NCBI GenBank assembly: GCA_009746045.1
Contig: RPFO01000731.1
Span: 1-64,000 of the forward strand
DNA: 64,000 bases
Direction of reading: 5' to 3'
From: Mesostigma viride
Lineage: Eukaryota > Streptophyta > Mesostigmatophyceae > Mesostigmatales > Mesostigmataceae
The notes under the pieces were generated by a model. The model was not told where the DNA came from. It made no database searches and saw nothing but the letters and a program-made list of their open reading frames with translations. The translations under genes and the position numbers were made by a program. This document shows positions 8,554 through 21,382 of this stretch, piece by piece. Within the stretch, counting starts at the first letter, position 1. Every line of letters begins with the position of its first letter.

Positions 8554-10204
8554 AGACCTTCCTGCCGTGGCCCTGGCTGACCTCGAACATGTTCATGGTG
8601 CGCGCGTAGATGTGGATGTGCCCGTCGGACATGACCGCGCCCTCCTTGAGCCCCGGTATCTGCTTGAAATAAAGCCGCAGAGAAGCCCTGTCGATCTTGC
8701 TCAAGTTTATGCTGCCGTTCGGGTCGGTGGACTCGGGCCTGAAGCAGAACGGCATCACAAACAGGTTCTGGTTGAAGTTGTTCGTAGGCCCGTTGGAGTG
8801 GAACTCGAAGGGAAGGTAAAACCCGAACCAAAGAGGGTCGCGGGGGGGGACCACAGGTCCTTCCCGTTGATAGCGAACGTGGCCCTGTCGAATAGCGTGT
8901 CGTCGATCTGGGCCCAGTCCTCCGTCTTCCCCGGGACAAAGTACCCGCGCGAGTCCCACCGCAAATCCTTCTTACCGACCATGGGGCGGTTGGCCTCGAA
9001 ATTCCAGAACTTGACGTTGTCCACAAGCTGCCCGTCGCCGGTGATCGTGCGATAGTCGGCCCTGTAAAAAAAGATGAGCTCCTTGCACGGGCCGGAGAAC
9101 TTGTCGAGCGGGATCTCCTTGTACAGCTTGTCCGTCGTTTTGATGGGAACGGACAGGTGCTGGGTCTCCGTTATCAGCCACGAATTGTGCGACCTCATGA
9201 ACTGCTCCCTCTCGAACGCGTCCAGGAAAACGTAGCGGGTCACGAGGCCCACCTTCTTCAGCTCGCCCCCAACGTCGAGGTCCTTCAGCAGGCGCCCGGC
9301 GGGGTCGCGAGTCAGGTTACCGGTTCCCACCGGGTCCTCATAGAATAGCGGCACGTCCTTCAACATCCACCTCTCTGGATTAGGGCTGGGTAGGGTGATC
9401 GGGGGCTGGCGTTGGGGTCCACGAAAAAGGTGGCCTTCTCGTGGTATTTTAAGTACGACGAAAGCAGCGGGCGGGGGCTCAACTTCACGCGCACCTCCAT
9501 CTCGTGGTACTGCAGCGCGCTGATAGGAAGCGCGTGGCCCTGGCTCTCGGAAAAGTAGAACTGGATCGGGATGTAGATGTGCTGGTCGTGCTGCGTGCCG
9601 ATATTGAACCCCCCGCCGTTGTCATCGGGGGTGTTGAGCACCACGCTGTTGGACTGGGTGTGGACCAGCGAGTCCCACACGTACATGAAGTCCCCCGTCA
9701 CGCTGTCCACCATCTGGTTGCCCACCCACAATTCCACCTTCTCCGGCAACACGTACCCCATCGAACGCATCCACGACTCGTTGAACATGTCGTGGGTCAC
9801 GCCCTTGTACCCCAACTGTGCACTGCGAGGGACCTTGCTGGCGTCCAGGGCCACCGTGATGTCGACGGTGCCGTGGAAGCCGTGGTGGTGTACCGCATGG
9901 TAGCCGGGTCCACGAACTTCACGTCGTTCACCGTGTGCTCCATCGTGCCATAGTTCAACTTGTTCACGTGGAAGTACAGGTACATCTTGGTGATCAGGTC
10001 GCCGATCCTGGGAACGACGAAGCGAACCTCCGACCCGTACTCCGCCTTGTTGACGGGGTTGAGCTGGACGTCGGTCCAACTGTAATTGGTGTGGCGGCTA
10101 TACACGTGCTTGAAGTACGTCTTCTCGGGCAGCGCGGTGAGGTGTTCGTCAAACGTCCCCTTGGAATGCAGCCAGGTGACCGGCGCGCTCAGGTCTTGAG
10201 ACAT
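8542..10204 (-). CDS. Major capsid protein 1, divergent (three frameshifts)
   Basis: A divergent double jelly-roll MCP of about 550 aa. Recognisable in order from ATG 10204: FKHVYSRHTNYSWTD, VVPRIGDLITKMYLYF, VELWVGNQMVDSVTGDFM, IYIPIQFYFSESQGHALPI, ALQYHEMEVRVKL, RYVFLDAFEREQF, LIFFYRAD, GSINLSKID and the C-terminal HIHIYARTMNMF. Shifts occur near 9885-9900, near 9395-9405 (ggggg) and at the seven-to-eight G run around 8843-8850. It is the most divergent of the four MCPs, with SRHTN instead of PRHTN, and faces MCP2 across a 100-nt divergent spacer. It may be a minor capsid or penton-like paralogue. Confidence 0.85.
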
Positions 10205-10303
10205 TGACGCATTTCATACATCGCGTGCGATAATTTGTGTGTGGCCCCAACCGCGTTACTGCACGAACGATTTTTTTTCTCCGCAAACACTATACATCAC
10301 AAC

Positions 10304-11931
10304 ATGGCATCCGCGATCATGCAACTCCACGCGAAAGGGTCGCAGGACATCGCGACCATCGTGAACCCCGAAATCACCTTTTGGAAGACCGTGTACCCCG
10401 CCACACCAACTTCTCGTGGGACGACGCCATCATCACACAAAGCACCGGCACGGCCGACTACGGCCAGCTGGTGGAGTTCAAGCTCCCCCGCTCCGGTGAC
10501 CTGGTCACCAATTGCACGCTGATGGTGGAGATGGGGACTGTGAAGAACTGGGAGAGCAAGTTTTCGCCATTCATCAAGGACTTCGGGCGCGCGCTCATCG
10601 ACTATGTGGAGCTCACCATCGGCGGGTACCAGATCGAGAGGATCACGGGAGACATGCTGCATATCATGGACGTCATCTCCAGGCCTGACCACCAGAGCTA
10701 CGTAAAGAACATGCCCGTCCAGCACGGCGGGTCTATCGAATTTAATGCAAACGGCACCGTCAAGGAGCAGTACACCAACACCTACAAGCAGTTCCTGTAC
10801 CTGCCTCTCGAGTTCAGCTTCACGCGCGACCCCGGCCTCGCGCTCCCCATGATCGCCCTGCAGTACCACGAGGTGCGGGTGAAGGTGAAGCTCAGTCCCG
10901 CTGACAAGATCTTCAATCATTACAGTCTGAACACGCCCAATCCAAAAGCAAATGATTGGAACCCTATTTTCCAATCAACCGACCCGGCCGGGCTGCGAGC
11001 GCTCATCCGATCGCTGTACCTTCGCGGCATCTACGGCGACGAGATGTCGGAGCTCATCGCCGAGAGTAACGACCTGTCTGCAGTCAACTACGTCATCGAG
11101 AACGCGCTATACACTGACAAACTGGAAAAAGCAACTTTAAAGGTTGACACAACTACCCATGCGATCGAGTTCACTCTAGACGATTTTGGTGGGACCACCT
11201 TCAAGATCCCCCACACACTCGTGCCCGATGCGGAGAAGTACAACCTTGACACACAGAAATATACAATAACCGCCAGCGGGAGAAACGTGTGGGTGGCTGA
11301 CCCCCCCTCCCTCTCCGTCCGCCTCATGTGCAGGTACATCTACCTGGACGACTTCGAGCGCAGGCAATTTGCCGTCAACACCCACGAGTACATCGTGACA
11401 GAGTACCAACACCACCAACACTTTGTCACCGCGGGGGCGGACCAGGTGTCCATCGACCTCAAGTTCAACCACCCAACCAAGGAGCTCATATTCTTCTACC
11501 GCGCGGACGAGTGGTGGGGCGATGACAGCGCAAAGACCCAATACAACGGATACTGGTCGTTCGCTAACACCAACTCGGCGTTCGGGGACAACCACCTGTT
11601 CAGCACCGCCAACCTGGTGTTGAACTCGCAGAATGTGTACGGAGACGGGCGCGACCCGGTCTACTTCTCCTCGCTGTTGCCATCGCACTTCCACAACCGC
11701 GCGTGGGATGACCGCATCTATATCATCCCGTTCAGCCTGCAGCCGGACTCGTGGAAGCCAACTGGGTCTATCAACCTGTCCAGGCTGGATGACGTCAAGC
11801 TAGTGCTGAAGAGGACGGGCCCGCTGAAACCGGGATGCATCCACGTGTACGCCAAGAACTTCAACGTCATCAAGATCCAAAACGGATGGGAGGAAAGCGG
11901 TACGCCTCCTAAGCCACACGCGGCTAGCTAG
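10304..11931 (+). CDS. Major capsid protein 2 (one frameshift)
   Basis: Double jelly-roll MCP, about 542 aa, start ATG 10304 (MASAIMQLHAKGSQD). Conserved blocks: NPEITFWKTVYP, RHTNFSWDD, VEFKLPRSGDLVTN, DYVELTIGGYQIERITGDML, LPLEFSFTRDPGLALPM, YIYLDDFERRQFA, ELIFFYRAD, GSINLSRLDDVKL, IHVYAKNFNVIKI. The only break is at 10393-10397, where four C replace the five expected within the invariant YPRHTN motif, so this looks like a missing base call. After it the ORF is open to the end. It forms the capsid shell together with MCP3 and MCP4. Confidence 0.92.
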
Positions 11932-11951
11932 ACGGTACGCAAAAACACACA

Positions 11952-12751
11952 ATGGACGTTCGTCCTGGGAGAGCTACGCTGCCTCTTTTTCGCGTCGTCC
12001 ACGAAGATGACAAGTACCAATATTTTGAGATGGAAAACTCCCCTCTTACTGGCAAAGTGAGAGTAGCGAAGGAAACGCGTTACGTGAATGGACAAGACTT
12101 TTGTGACGTGCTGTCCTTGGGCAAGAGGAAGATAAAGACATTCACAAGGACAAAGGCGTTTGAGGACTTACTGGACGCAATGAAGCTCCATCTGGGGATG
12201 GACAAGCTGATGGAGCGAGTGCAAGGGGGCACGCCGTCCATGCAGGGGACCTGGATGCACACGTCGCTCATATGGCACGTGGCAGCTTGGATAAGCCCCG
12301 TATTCGCCGTCGCCGCCATGGACTGGGCGGACATCTTTTACAACACCCCCGCCTGTCCAAAGGGGTGCATGAAGACCCTCGCCACGAGAATGTTCCAGGA
12401 CGCCGGGAGGCAGTCGGCGCAGCGCTCAGAGTCTGAAGTGCGAGACAGTGTCGCCATGCGCGTGGGGGGCAGGTCGAAGTGAAAGTGGGAGACACGGGCA
12501 TGAGAGCGGACATTGTCAGCTACAAGTTCAAGATGTTACTAGAAGTGAAAGAATTCGCGCGATGGACCGACGCTGTGGGCCAGTTGCTGGTGTACGGCCA
12601 CCACTTCCCCGGTCTCACAAAGGTCATCGTGGTTTTTGACAGGGACGGGAAAGAAATCGCGGAGGAACAACTGGACTTGATTGAATTTCACATGCAAGGG
12701 CTCGACATGATGGTATGCACTGAGCAGTACTTCGAGAGGTACTTTGCATAA
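11952..12751 (+). CDS. KilA-N protein with nuclease-like C-terminus (one frameshift)
   Basis: The N-terminal ~110 aa form a KilA-N domain: VAKETRYVNGQDFCDVLSLG, KTFTRTKAFEDLL, GTWMHTSLIWHVAAWISP and FAVAAMDWADIF. KilA-N is a DNA-binding fold frequent in phages and giant viruses. After a shift in the six-G run near 12464-12470, the C-terminal ~95 aa read LLEVKEFARWTDAVGQLL and KVIVVFDRDG. The E-x-K motif plus the GQLL-Y strand resembles the PD-(D/E)XK-like domain that often follows KilA-N or transposon-associated modules. Total about 266 aa. AATAAA follows at 12774-12779. A role in DNA recognition or processing is inferred. Confidence 0.75.
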
Positions 12752-12801
12752 CCGTATTAAAAACCTGATGCCTAATAAAACTTTCTTTGAGTACATTAAC
12801 A

Positions 12802-14639
12802 ATGGTGAACATCACACAAGTGCCAGGGGCCAGGGGGTTGCACTTGCAGATAATGGCGGATGCATCGACAATGCTGCAAAGTGTCCCGATCTCTTCGTGG
12901 CCCGATCGTAGTGTTATTAGCAGTGTACCGATCTCCATGATAGCGGGCAAACTATATTGCGTCCTGTTCATGCCTGTATGGACTCCGCAGCTGACAAATG
13001 GAATAATTGTGGTAAAATACAGCATCAATGGCACAGAGTTTGGAAACGTGGCAATGACACAGGTCAGTGGAGGGTATCAGTTGGTATTGGGGTACGTGTA
13101 CAACACTGTAAAAACTATGGTAGGCTACGACCTGATGCAGATCACTCAGAACCACGTGTTGACGTTTACTATCCCGTCCAACGCGTACATGGTGGATGAT
13201 CAAATCATCGACACGCCCACAGAGGTTTCAATCACCTTTACCCCCCCAACCCCCCCAGTGCGCTTGCCTATCATCAGGATCGCGCTATTCAATGCCTACG
13301 CCGCCGGTGTGCTGCAGAAACAGTCGAGTCTGGTGAAAGACCCGTACCATGCTGTATTCGACCCGATTGATATAAACGACATCCTTAGCTCAGACACTTG
13401 CTCCCTAGTGATAAGCATCCCGTACGACCGCGAGACGCCAGAGAGTACCTTCCCCGTCGCGTACAAGGTGGACAGTCAGTCGTTTGGCGAGTTCAATGTC
13501 AACACGCAAAAAAATGGAAACTTCGTCGTAGACTTGTCGTCAATGTACCATACCACACGATCGGGGGGGTGGGACATGCGGACCAAGGAGTCACAGCTTC
13601 TCACCTTCACACTGCCGTCGTATAAGCTCCCTGTGGACGGCGGGCTTGAGGATACCTTGCCGGTAGACATCCAGATACACGTTATTAACCCCGTCTTATC
13701 TGCAACACGGATCAGGCGCCACGTGGGATTGATACAGGGGCTGTCAGAGATTGTGTTGGACGTGTCAGACAACGGACTGGCGCGGAATACTTTTACGATC
13801 GCTTCTTTGCCGCGGTTCATAACATCTCCCGTGTATGTCAGTCAAATAGCGCCGCTTACATCACCCGCCCCCCCCCGGAAGTTCGCGTGCTCTTCAAGAC
13901 GAACGAAGCTGTCATGATCCCATACACTTCTTCGGTTTCCGTCCCGTACATGGTTGACGGTGTCATGTTTGGAAACGCTGCCATGACCGCGCACGCGGAA
14001 GGGCTGATGTTTAACTTTGGTGACATGTATGGAAACGCATTGAACACCGGGTATGATATGTTCGCAAAGGAGCTGCAGTTCCTATCATTTAACATCCCGC
14101 CAAGCAAGTTCACAGTGTCCGGAGAGTTCCTAACTCGCACTATCCCATTCGGTTTCTACCTTCTAAATGGTGTTGGACAGAGTAAGGAGTTTCACACCGT
14201 GTTAGATGGGGTTACAGGGGTGCAATTAGAGGTGATCTGGGAGCCGGGGCAGCCGAAAGTGGTGTATACATTGGCATCCCTTCCAAATCTGGAGATGTCC
14301 AATGTTTACCTGGACCAATTAGTTCCGTACAAAAAGGCCGAGATGGCGCTGGAGATTATCACCACCTCACCGGTCACTGTGCCATCCCCGCTAACCATCC
14401 CGTTCTACATGGACGGAGTGGAGTTTGGTACAGCCGCTGTAACCGGTGTGGACACATCGCTCAGGGTTGACTTTGGTGGACTGTACACAAAACTTCTTAC
14501 GCGACCGGAAGTGGGGTATGACATGTTCACAAAACGTGAACAGGGGCTGACTTTCGTCGTCCCAGCTGGGTCTGTGAAAGTTGGCGAGAGCCTGGTGGGG
14601 CTCCCCTTCTCGTTTTCGCTCCCCATCAATCTTGAATAA
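12802..14639 (+). CDS. Beta-repeat virion (fiber-like) protein (one frameshift)
   Basis: About 612 aa with four related ~150-aa repeats. Each has a strand motif like INGTEFGNVAMT, VDSQSFGEFNVNT, VDGVMFGNAAMT or MDGVEFGTAAVT, then a DFGGLY / GYDMFTKREQ segment and a V-P-x-(S/G)-x-x-V strand. The frame breaks once, in the nine-C run at 13868-13876. There is no signal peptide or membrane helix. The same repeat type makes up the next gene (14688-19502), so the two are probably paralogous surface or appendage proteins of the virion. Location between MCP genes supports a structural role; the repeat family itself is not one I recognise. Confidence 0.65.
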
Positions 14640-14687
14640 GTCCTTGTGCGCGGTTTCATTTTTTAATCTAAACGTGGTAATAACAAC

Positions 14688-17600
14688 ATGTCGACATTAC
14701 CGGATGTCGCGACTCTCAAAGATGCGTTCACGCGCTCTTCTTCTTCTTCTAACACTGCCCCATTTTCTGTTATCTTCAAAAACCAAAATAATCAGTCAGC
14801 TAATCTGGTAAACTCAAACACTTTGGACATTGGTCATGTCGACATTAGTACTACCGTGTTCCCCAATTTAGCGAATGCATCTTCATCTTCTAGTTTGCAA
14901 GTAACCATCCCGGTAAAAACACTCAATGCGACGGACTTTCAGGTCAGAGTCACGTCACTAGATACTAGCCCCGCAACAAATTTCGTTTTGGGTACAGTGA
15001 GGATAAGCCTGGACCATGTATCTTGGACTACTACTGATGCGGAGGTGTCATTCATACAAATCGGTAGATATCAAACACTTTTGATTCCTCTCGGTGATCT
15101 TGTCAGTCGCGCAACCACTAATGGATGGAGTCTACGCACACCTGAAGCGGGCCACCTTAACATTCTCACGGTGGAAATCCCAGCCGGCTCAATTAAAGTC
15201 GACAGTATTGTCTATAACAAGTCCATTTTCATCTCCACGCGCTTGTGGAATGGTGCCACCCCAACTAGCATCGATACCACTGTCATCGGCAACATCCCTG
15301 GCATACATAATGCGAGTTTCTTGTTTGTAAACAAGTCAAATAGTACCGACGTACAAACATTCCCAGCCGCCTCCGCTCCTACCAGCGGCGGTGTTGTTGC
15401 TGTTGTGCCAACCATTACTGGATGGTCGAATCTTTATACCAATAATCGAACATGGGACGTTTATCTTCAGATCACTTCGACTGACTTATCACTGGCCAGA
15501 AATAATCCTATCGTGTTCTCTTGGACGCTAGACAATGCGGCCACGCCCATACAAACTTCACGCGGTGTTGATGAATTCACGTCCGCAAACAACTTAAAAA
15601 TTGCTAAATTCCGTTTGGGGGATATAAAAGCAATTGGTCAAGGGTCGAATGTGGAGGTGTTACAGAGGCTAGCAAACTCTGTTGCAGTGACTATCCCGGC
15701 CGGCATGTTAAAGACAACTAGTGGCATTTTCAACAAAAATGTGACCGCGACTTGGGATTTTAGCACCGCTACAACCTCATCCAACAACAACAACAACACC
15801 AGCACCGCCACACGCGAGTTGGCATCCTTAAAAGGGAGGGGACTGTCAGCGGTCAATCTGATCTTCTCGACGACCAGCAACGCCACTACCAGGGATTTTT
15901 CTTTGCCGGAGTCGGAATGGTCTGCTATGAGCTGCCAGTTCGACAGCGGCGTTTCGGGCAATAATGTGACAGTCAAACTGACCTTCAATGACACTCTTGC
16001 TCTTAAGTACCCCAGCACGGACACGACTATAAAATACGCACTAGGAACGCGAGAAAAAACCACCCAGACCGTGACGAAGCAGAACAACGCAAACATCCTC
16101 AACGTGAACCTTGGTGATGTTGCGGGGTGGGCTTTTGGAAATGCTGAAACAAACTTCATCACCACCAGTGGTACGATCACTGTGACAATACCCGGATCAA
16201 CCTTCCTGGTGGGCACTTCGACGAACAACGAGATCACCGAAGCGGTAAGGTTTACGTTAGCCTTTAACCCAGCGGGTTCCCAAACTCCTGTTGCGCTCGG
16301 TGACCTCACCGATCTTAATGTTGCCAATTGCGTGTGGCAGTTTGGTTCTAACGCTGGCGTGCGGGCGCTAACGGATGCAAGGGTGCCTAGTGTGGTGACA
16401 GGAGTGGCAGACAAGTTCGGCACTACCGCCTCGGTTTTGTATATCGCTTTTAACGCGGGCAAGCTGGCGACAGTGGCATCCACTACGGTCGTCACCTGGT
16501 CCGCTGGCCACGGTACCAGTGGAACCCTCGATCTTAAGAATTTCGAAACGACACTCGTGACAAAGGACGTCGACGACTGCGGATCGACCTCGGCTCTCTT
16601 TTCACACTTGTGAGAGACAAGCAAGGGGGCTGGGACATGAGGAGTAGAGACACCACGATTACAGTCACGGTGCCGGCTAATTGCCTGACGTTTACAGGTA
16701 CAACTAGCGGCAATCCACGTTTTGAAGCCAAGTGGGTCTTTCGCATGGACGTCCTCTCCCTACAAAGCTTTAACCAGGCGACGGGTGGCACTTTGACCGC
16801 GGTAAACTGGATTTTCGATGCGTCACCATCGACACCCGCCGCCTATGTGGCTAGCAGTGTGTGGGGGGTACTACCTATCACCCCAGTTCACAAGTATTGG
16901 GGTAAGTCGCTAACTCTAGAGTTTGTGTTTCCACCAACGTCGCTAGTAACTGTTTCCAGCACACATGTACCCGCCAAGGCGAAAATTTACTTATCAGTCG
17001 TTGGCAGTGCCCCCATCGATTTGTGTCAGACTGACATGAGCTACACCTCTAGCTCCACTTCTAACACGTTGCGCGTGCCGACGACAGATAGCGCAGGTAA
17101 CACGATGTGGTCACTTGCTCTGAGTAGAGGAGTGGACCTGCGCTCACAGGGCAGTGGGTATAACTTAAACGTGGAGTTCCCGGCGATGACTGTCAGCGTG
17201 GGGACTGCCGTGGTTACAGGGGGATTTCAATCACAGTGGCCCGTGTTGTTTGCTTATTCCAGCCTGCTAGATATGGCTCCTGGGATCACAGATGTCAAAT
17301 GGAAACTTGGCTCGACTCAACTTGCTGCGATCCCCAGAGGACAGGATAACGCACTTGTTGTTCCGACAAGCTTTGGCACGACACCAATAAACATGAGTGA
17401 TAGAATAGTGTCTTCATTGTATACAAATCAACCGGTTAGTCTAGAGATCGTTTTTGGTAATTTGCCAGTGTCTGTAAACGCGTCTACACGGACAAGCGAT
17501 AAAATTACATATAAAGTTACGAGCGGCACCATAGAAAGAACGTATGAGGCCGCCGCTGTCGCCAATAACTCAACGTTGTCATTAACACTAACTAACCTGT

Positions 17601-19502
17601 GGACAAACGCTCGCGATTTGCAAATTGACATGAGTGCATTTGATACGGACATTCGTATTGATATCCCGTTGCTTAGGGTGAAAGTAAACAATGAAGACCG
17701 TCCTTGGTCTTCAGCTGCCGTTGGGTTGTGGCGTTTTTATAGTGGAGGCACGTCCACGCCGACGCCTGCACCGGGTACTTTGGCCAACCTCCCCTGTCTT
17801 TACAGTGCCGACTTTGTCTACTCGGCCAATAACTCGCAGGTAGGAACAAAAAGCGCGGCCCGGTATGGCGCGGAATGGACCGCGCTGGACGTGTACGATT
17901 GGACTTCGCCATGGACATCCAGTACTGGCACAAAGTCTATCGATCTTGTGCTGCGGTTCCTGGCATCGAAGGAACCGCTCGCGGGTTTCATCTCACTCAT
18001 CGAGAAGGGAACGCCGACGACTTTCTCGTACACTGTAAACAACGGTAACAGCTCAACCGTATCGGTGGGTGCATTCCAAGCGGACAACAATGGGATCGTG
18101 ACGGCCAAGTTCCCTTGGGTGACCTGGCCACCACCGCCACCGCTGCTAGCAACACCATCCGGTTGTCTCTGCCAGCTGGCTTGTTTAGGATTGGCACCAC
18201 AATAGAGAGGGCGTTCGAGCTGACCTGGCAACTGTTGACGTCCACAAATGTCCCTACCGCACCCGCATCACCGGGAACTGCGTACTTCAACAACTACTCA
18301 TCAAGTGTTACATCCATCGAATGGAAGTTCGTTGATACGAGTGGCGTCGCTAGGGATACAGTCCTGGTGCCCACAACAGCGTGGGTAAGCGGGTCCGCGC
18401 ATGAAACGAACTATACCACCAGTAGGCAACAGTTGACTGCAACGGTGGACATCTTATTCGGCACTGAAATCACGAAACTGCCTGAGGGAAATGTGCCGGT
18501 GACGTGGACGCTCAACAACGTGCCAATGTCTGTCGTGCCAATGACACGAGTGGTTGGTCAGCCCATGTTGCGCATCAACATGGGCAACATATACCAAAAG
18601 GCCCTTGCTTTGGCCCCGTCCCTAGACCTGTCAATGTCAAGTGGCGCTGTGGAGATCAAGATTCCGGCAAACACCGTACGGATCGGTAGCAGCACTATCA
18701 TTAACTACAACCTGTCCACCAGCATCTCATTCACGACTAATGCCCCCGCCCAAAGTGGCAACACGTCCACGACGCCGGAGAGCGTGTTCTCTTATTCTTA
18801 CACTTTTAAAACTCCGGACAACAAGCTTATCGGGCCGTATCCGTCCTCGCTCCCATCCACCTTTTCATTCATCATTTACACATCCAAGCCGGTGACTCTC
18901 CAGACTGGAAAGCTATCGTTGAGCGTGTCTACCGGAGGCCAGCTGCACCCGCATCATCGTGGTCGTCGTCTACTGACAAGAAGACGCACACTTTGGCATG
19001 CACTGGGTATGCCGCGCCCGCTACTGCCACCCGCACACTCACTCTAGCTCCGACAGATGGTGGGATGGCGTTCAGGGTGTCGGAGACAGAGATATACCCC
19101 ATCTCAACGCACGCTATTGTGATCCCCGCCCCGGCGCCATTCTTCTCTGACATCGATTTCGTTGATGCCGACACCGGCGGGAGGCTGGACACGCTCTTTT
19201 CACAGTCGTTCACCGTCAAGTTTGTTCCTTCCGTATCGACCTTATCGGGTCTCGATAGCAATGATGTGCGTCTGCGGCATTATGACTTCAAATCGGGCAA
19301 AGTGACCGTCCTTCAGCCTGTAGGTTCGATGCAGGTGGTGAGTGGAACCTTCAGGTTGACGTATGCACGCTCCTGGTCCAAACGGTCACCCGGGCTCCTG
19401 GTACTCGATATAAAATCCAACCAGTTCCAATACGCTGCGAGCGAAACGAGGGGTAACCAAAAGGTTCTCGCCACTCACTACGTCGGCAGTCTGCCCTTCT
19501 AG
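14688..19502 (+). CDS. Giant beta-repeat fiber-like protein, ~1600 aa (three frameshifts)
   Basis: Starts at ATG 14688 (MSTLPDVATLKDAF) after a Ser-rich N-terminus. It consists almost wholly of beta-rich, Thr/Ser/Asn-rich repeats related to the preceding gene: GWSLRTPEAGHLN, GWDMRSRDTTITVTVPANCL, GVDLRSQGSGYNLNVEFPA and SLDLSMSSGAVEIKIPAN mark successive units. Frame changes fall near 16565-16585, 18105-18120 and 18930-18945, and repeat periodicity continues across each, so I treat it as one gene. The first third is less GC-rich than neighbouring genes. Length and repeats resemble virus fiber or tail proteins; receptor binding or virion decoration is inferred. It could also be two or three separate genes. 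Confidence 0.6.
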
Positions 19503-19520
19503 CCGCGTCCAAAAAAAATG

Positions 19521-19539
19521 TCTAGAACTATATATATAC
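19521..19539 (+). promoter_or_regulatory. Late-type promoter motif upstream of MCP3
   Basis: TCTAGA followed after 3 nt by TATATATATA, ending about 14 nt before the MCP3 ATG. The same arrangement precedes MCP4 (21383-21400), where TCTAGA is followed after 4 nt by TATATATA. Shared architecture before two tandem capsid genes, with sequence otherwise diverged, suggests a functional late promoter. Confidence 0.55.
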
Positions 19540-19552
19540 ATCCCGATCCAAC

Positions 19553-21367
19553 ATGGGAAGTCACAGCATCATGGCCCTTCGCGCTAAGGGGACGCAAGAC
19601 GTCTCGCTGATCGTCGATCCGGAGGTCACCTTCTTCAAGACCGTCTATCCGCGCCACACCAACTTTGCGATGGAAGATTCGGAGGTCACGCAATCCGCCG
19701 GCATCGTGGATTACGGCCAATCTGTAGAGTTCAAGCTGCCCCGGTCGGGCGATCTGATCACAAAGGTCATGGCGTACATCGAGATGTCCCCTTTCTTCGT
19801 GGCATCGTACGCGCCGTTCGCGAAAGACTTTGGCAGGATCCTGATCGACCACGTGGAGTTGGTGGTGGGCGGGTACTCCATCGAAAAGATCACGGGCGAT
19901 TTCTTGCACGTGAACGACATCATGAGCAAGAAGGGGTACGAGAGCAGCGTGGACAACATGCCAGTGGCTCACGGTGGCAGCGTGAAGATTGACGAGTTGG
20001 GTAGGGTTGTAGAGTACGACCGCGCCGATCGGGCGCAGCACATTTACATCCCGTTGGAGTTCACCTTCTGCAGGGACCCTGGCCTGGCTCTGCCCATCAT
20101 CGCCCTCCAGTACCACGACGTGATCGTTAAGATCCAGTTCAACACGGCAGCGGACATCTTCACCAGGTACTGGCCCGGGTACACCCCCGACCAGACCGCC
20201 ACGCCTTCTACGAGCACCCCTGCAAAGAACTATGCCAGCACATCTGACTATGACACCAACGCCAAACGAGTCGCAGTGGCTCTCCAAGTGTTCACCGAGC
20301 TGGACGCGAACCATGATGTCAAATTGTGGACGAAAAACTTAAACAATAATGACGAGGGCTTCGGTGACTGGACAGATGGCAAGTTTAAAAGAATTTGTCA
20401 GGAATATACCGCCCCTGATTACTTATCTGGCGGTACATTTTCTAACCCAGTCGTCCCCACTAAGGATACGCAAACCAATTATACCGTGTTTGTTTCCGAG
20501 TGGCTCACGGAAGGCGCGACCAATGCCAATAAGAGGCTAGTCGGCTTCACCTTGCAAGTCAAGCGGGATGGATACGTGTACAGTACGAGAGTCGGAAAGG
20601 GGTCCGTTAAGAATCTGCCTTATATCCCTGAAGTGATCAACGCGCCCGCCTCGGCAAGCGGTGACTACAACGCCCCCACCGCAGAAGCCATCGCGCTGGC
20701 CGAGCCGCGCGGGAGGTGGATCAGGGAACCACCGAGTTTCGCGTGCAAGCTGCTGGTGCGCTACATCTACCTGGACGACTTCGAGCGCCGGCAGTTCGCC
20801 CTCAACTCGCACGAGTACCTCATCACCGAGGTCCAGCGCTACCAGCAGCACGTGAGCGGGGAAAACGAGGTGAGCATGGACCTCAAGTTCAACCACCCGG
20901 TCAAGGAGATCCTGTTCTGGTTCAAGCCCGCCGACCTGTCATTCATCAACACCAAGTACCGTGCCGACGCCGACTTTTCTTACAACGGCTATTGGAAGTT
21001 TTGGAATGACAACAGCTTGTTTGGTGACGGCCACCTGTTCACCACCGCCAACCTGTCGCTCAATTCCCAAAACATGTACGGCGAGGGGCGCGATCCTATC
21101 TATTTCTCCTACGTGCTACCCAGCGAGTTCCACACCCGTGTCGTGAAGGGCAGTCACGTGTACTGTATCCCCTTCGCACTCGAGCCCGAGTCGTGGAAGC
21201 CGTCCGGCTCTGTGAACATGTCCCGACTGGACAGTGTCAAGCTAAACCTCAAGGGACTCGGCAAGTCGACCGGTGGCATCCCGGCAGGTACGATCGATGT
21301 CTACGTCACATCTTTCAATGTGCTAAAGATTGCACAGGGCATGGGGGGCAAGCGGTTCGCTTCATAA
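19553..21367 (+). CDS. Major capsid protein 3 (intact, longest)
   Basis: Intact 604-aa double jelly-roll MCP. Canonical blocks: RAKGTQDVSLIVDPEVTFFK, TVYPRHTNFAMED, VEFKLPRSGDLITK, DHVELVVGGYSIEKITGDF, IPLEFTFCRDPGLALPI, ALQYHDVIVKI, YIYLDDFERRQFALNSHEYL, FKPADL, GSVNMSRLDSVKL and the C-terminal VTSFNVLKIAQGMGG. Compared with MCP4 it carries an extra ~110 aa loop (about residues 205-360) between the two jelly rolls. That loop would project at the capsomer top and could be surface-exposed. Its intactness, unlike many neighbours, suggests it is expressed. It is followed by MCP4 after 41 nt. Confidence 0.95.
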   Translation: MGSHSIMALRAKGTQDVSLIVDPEVTFFKTVYPRHTNFAMEDSEVTQSAGIVDYGQSVEFKLPRSGDLITKVMAYIEMSPFFVASYAPFAKDFGRILIDHVELVVGGYSIEKITGDFLHVNDIMSKKGYESSVDNMPVAHGGSVKIDELGRVVEYDRADRAQHIYIPLEFTFCRDPGLALPIIALQYHDVIVKIQFNTAADIFTRYWPGYTPDQTATPSTSTPAKNYASTSDYDTNAKRVAVALQVFTELDANHDVKLWTKNLNNNDEGFGDWTDGKFKRICQEYTAPDYLSGGTFSNPVVPTKDTQTNYTVFVSEWLTEGATNANKRLVGFTLQVKRDGYVYSTRVGKGSVKNLPYIPEVINAPASASGDYNAPTAEAIALAEPRGRWIREPPSFACKLLVRYIYLDDFERRQFALNSHEYLITEVQRYQQHVSGENEVSMDLKFNHPVKEILFWFKPADLSFINTKYRADADFSYNGYWKFWNDNSLFGDGHLFTTANLSLNSQNMYGEGRDPIYFSYVLPSEFHTRVVKGSHVYCIPFALEPESWKPSGSVNMSRLDSVKLNLKGLGKSTGGIPAGTIDVYVTSFNVLKIAQGMGGKRFAS

Positions 21368-21382
21368 GCGCAAAAAAATAAA

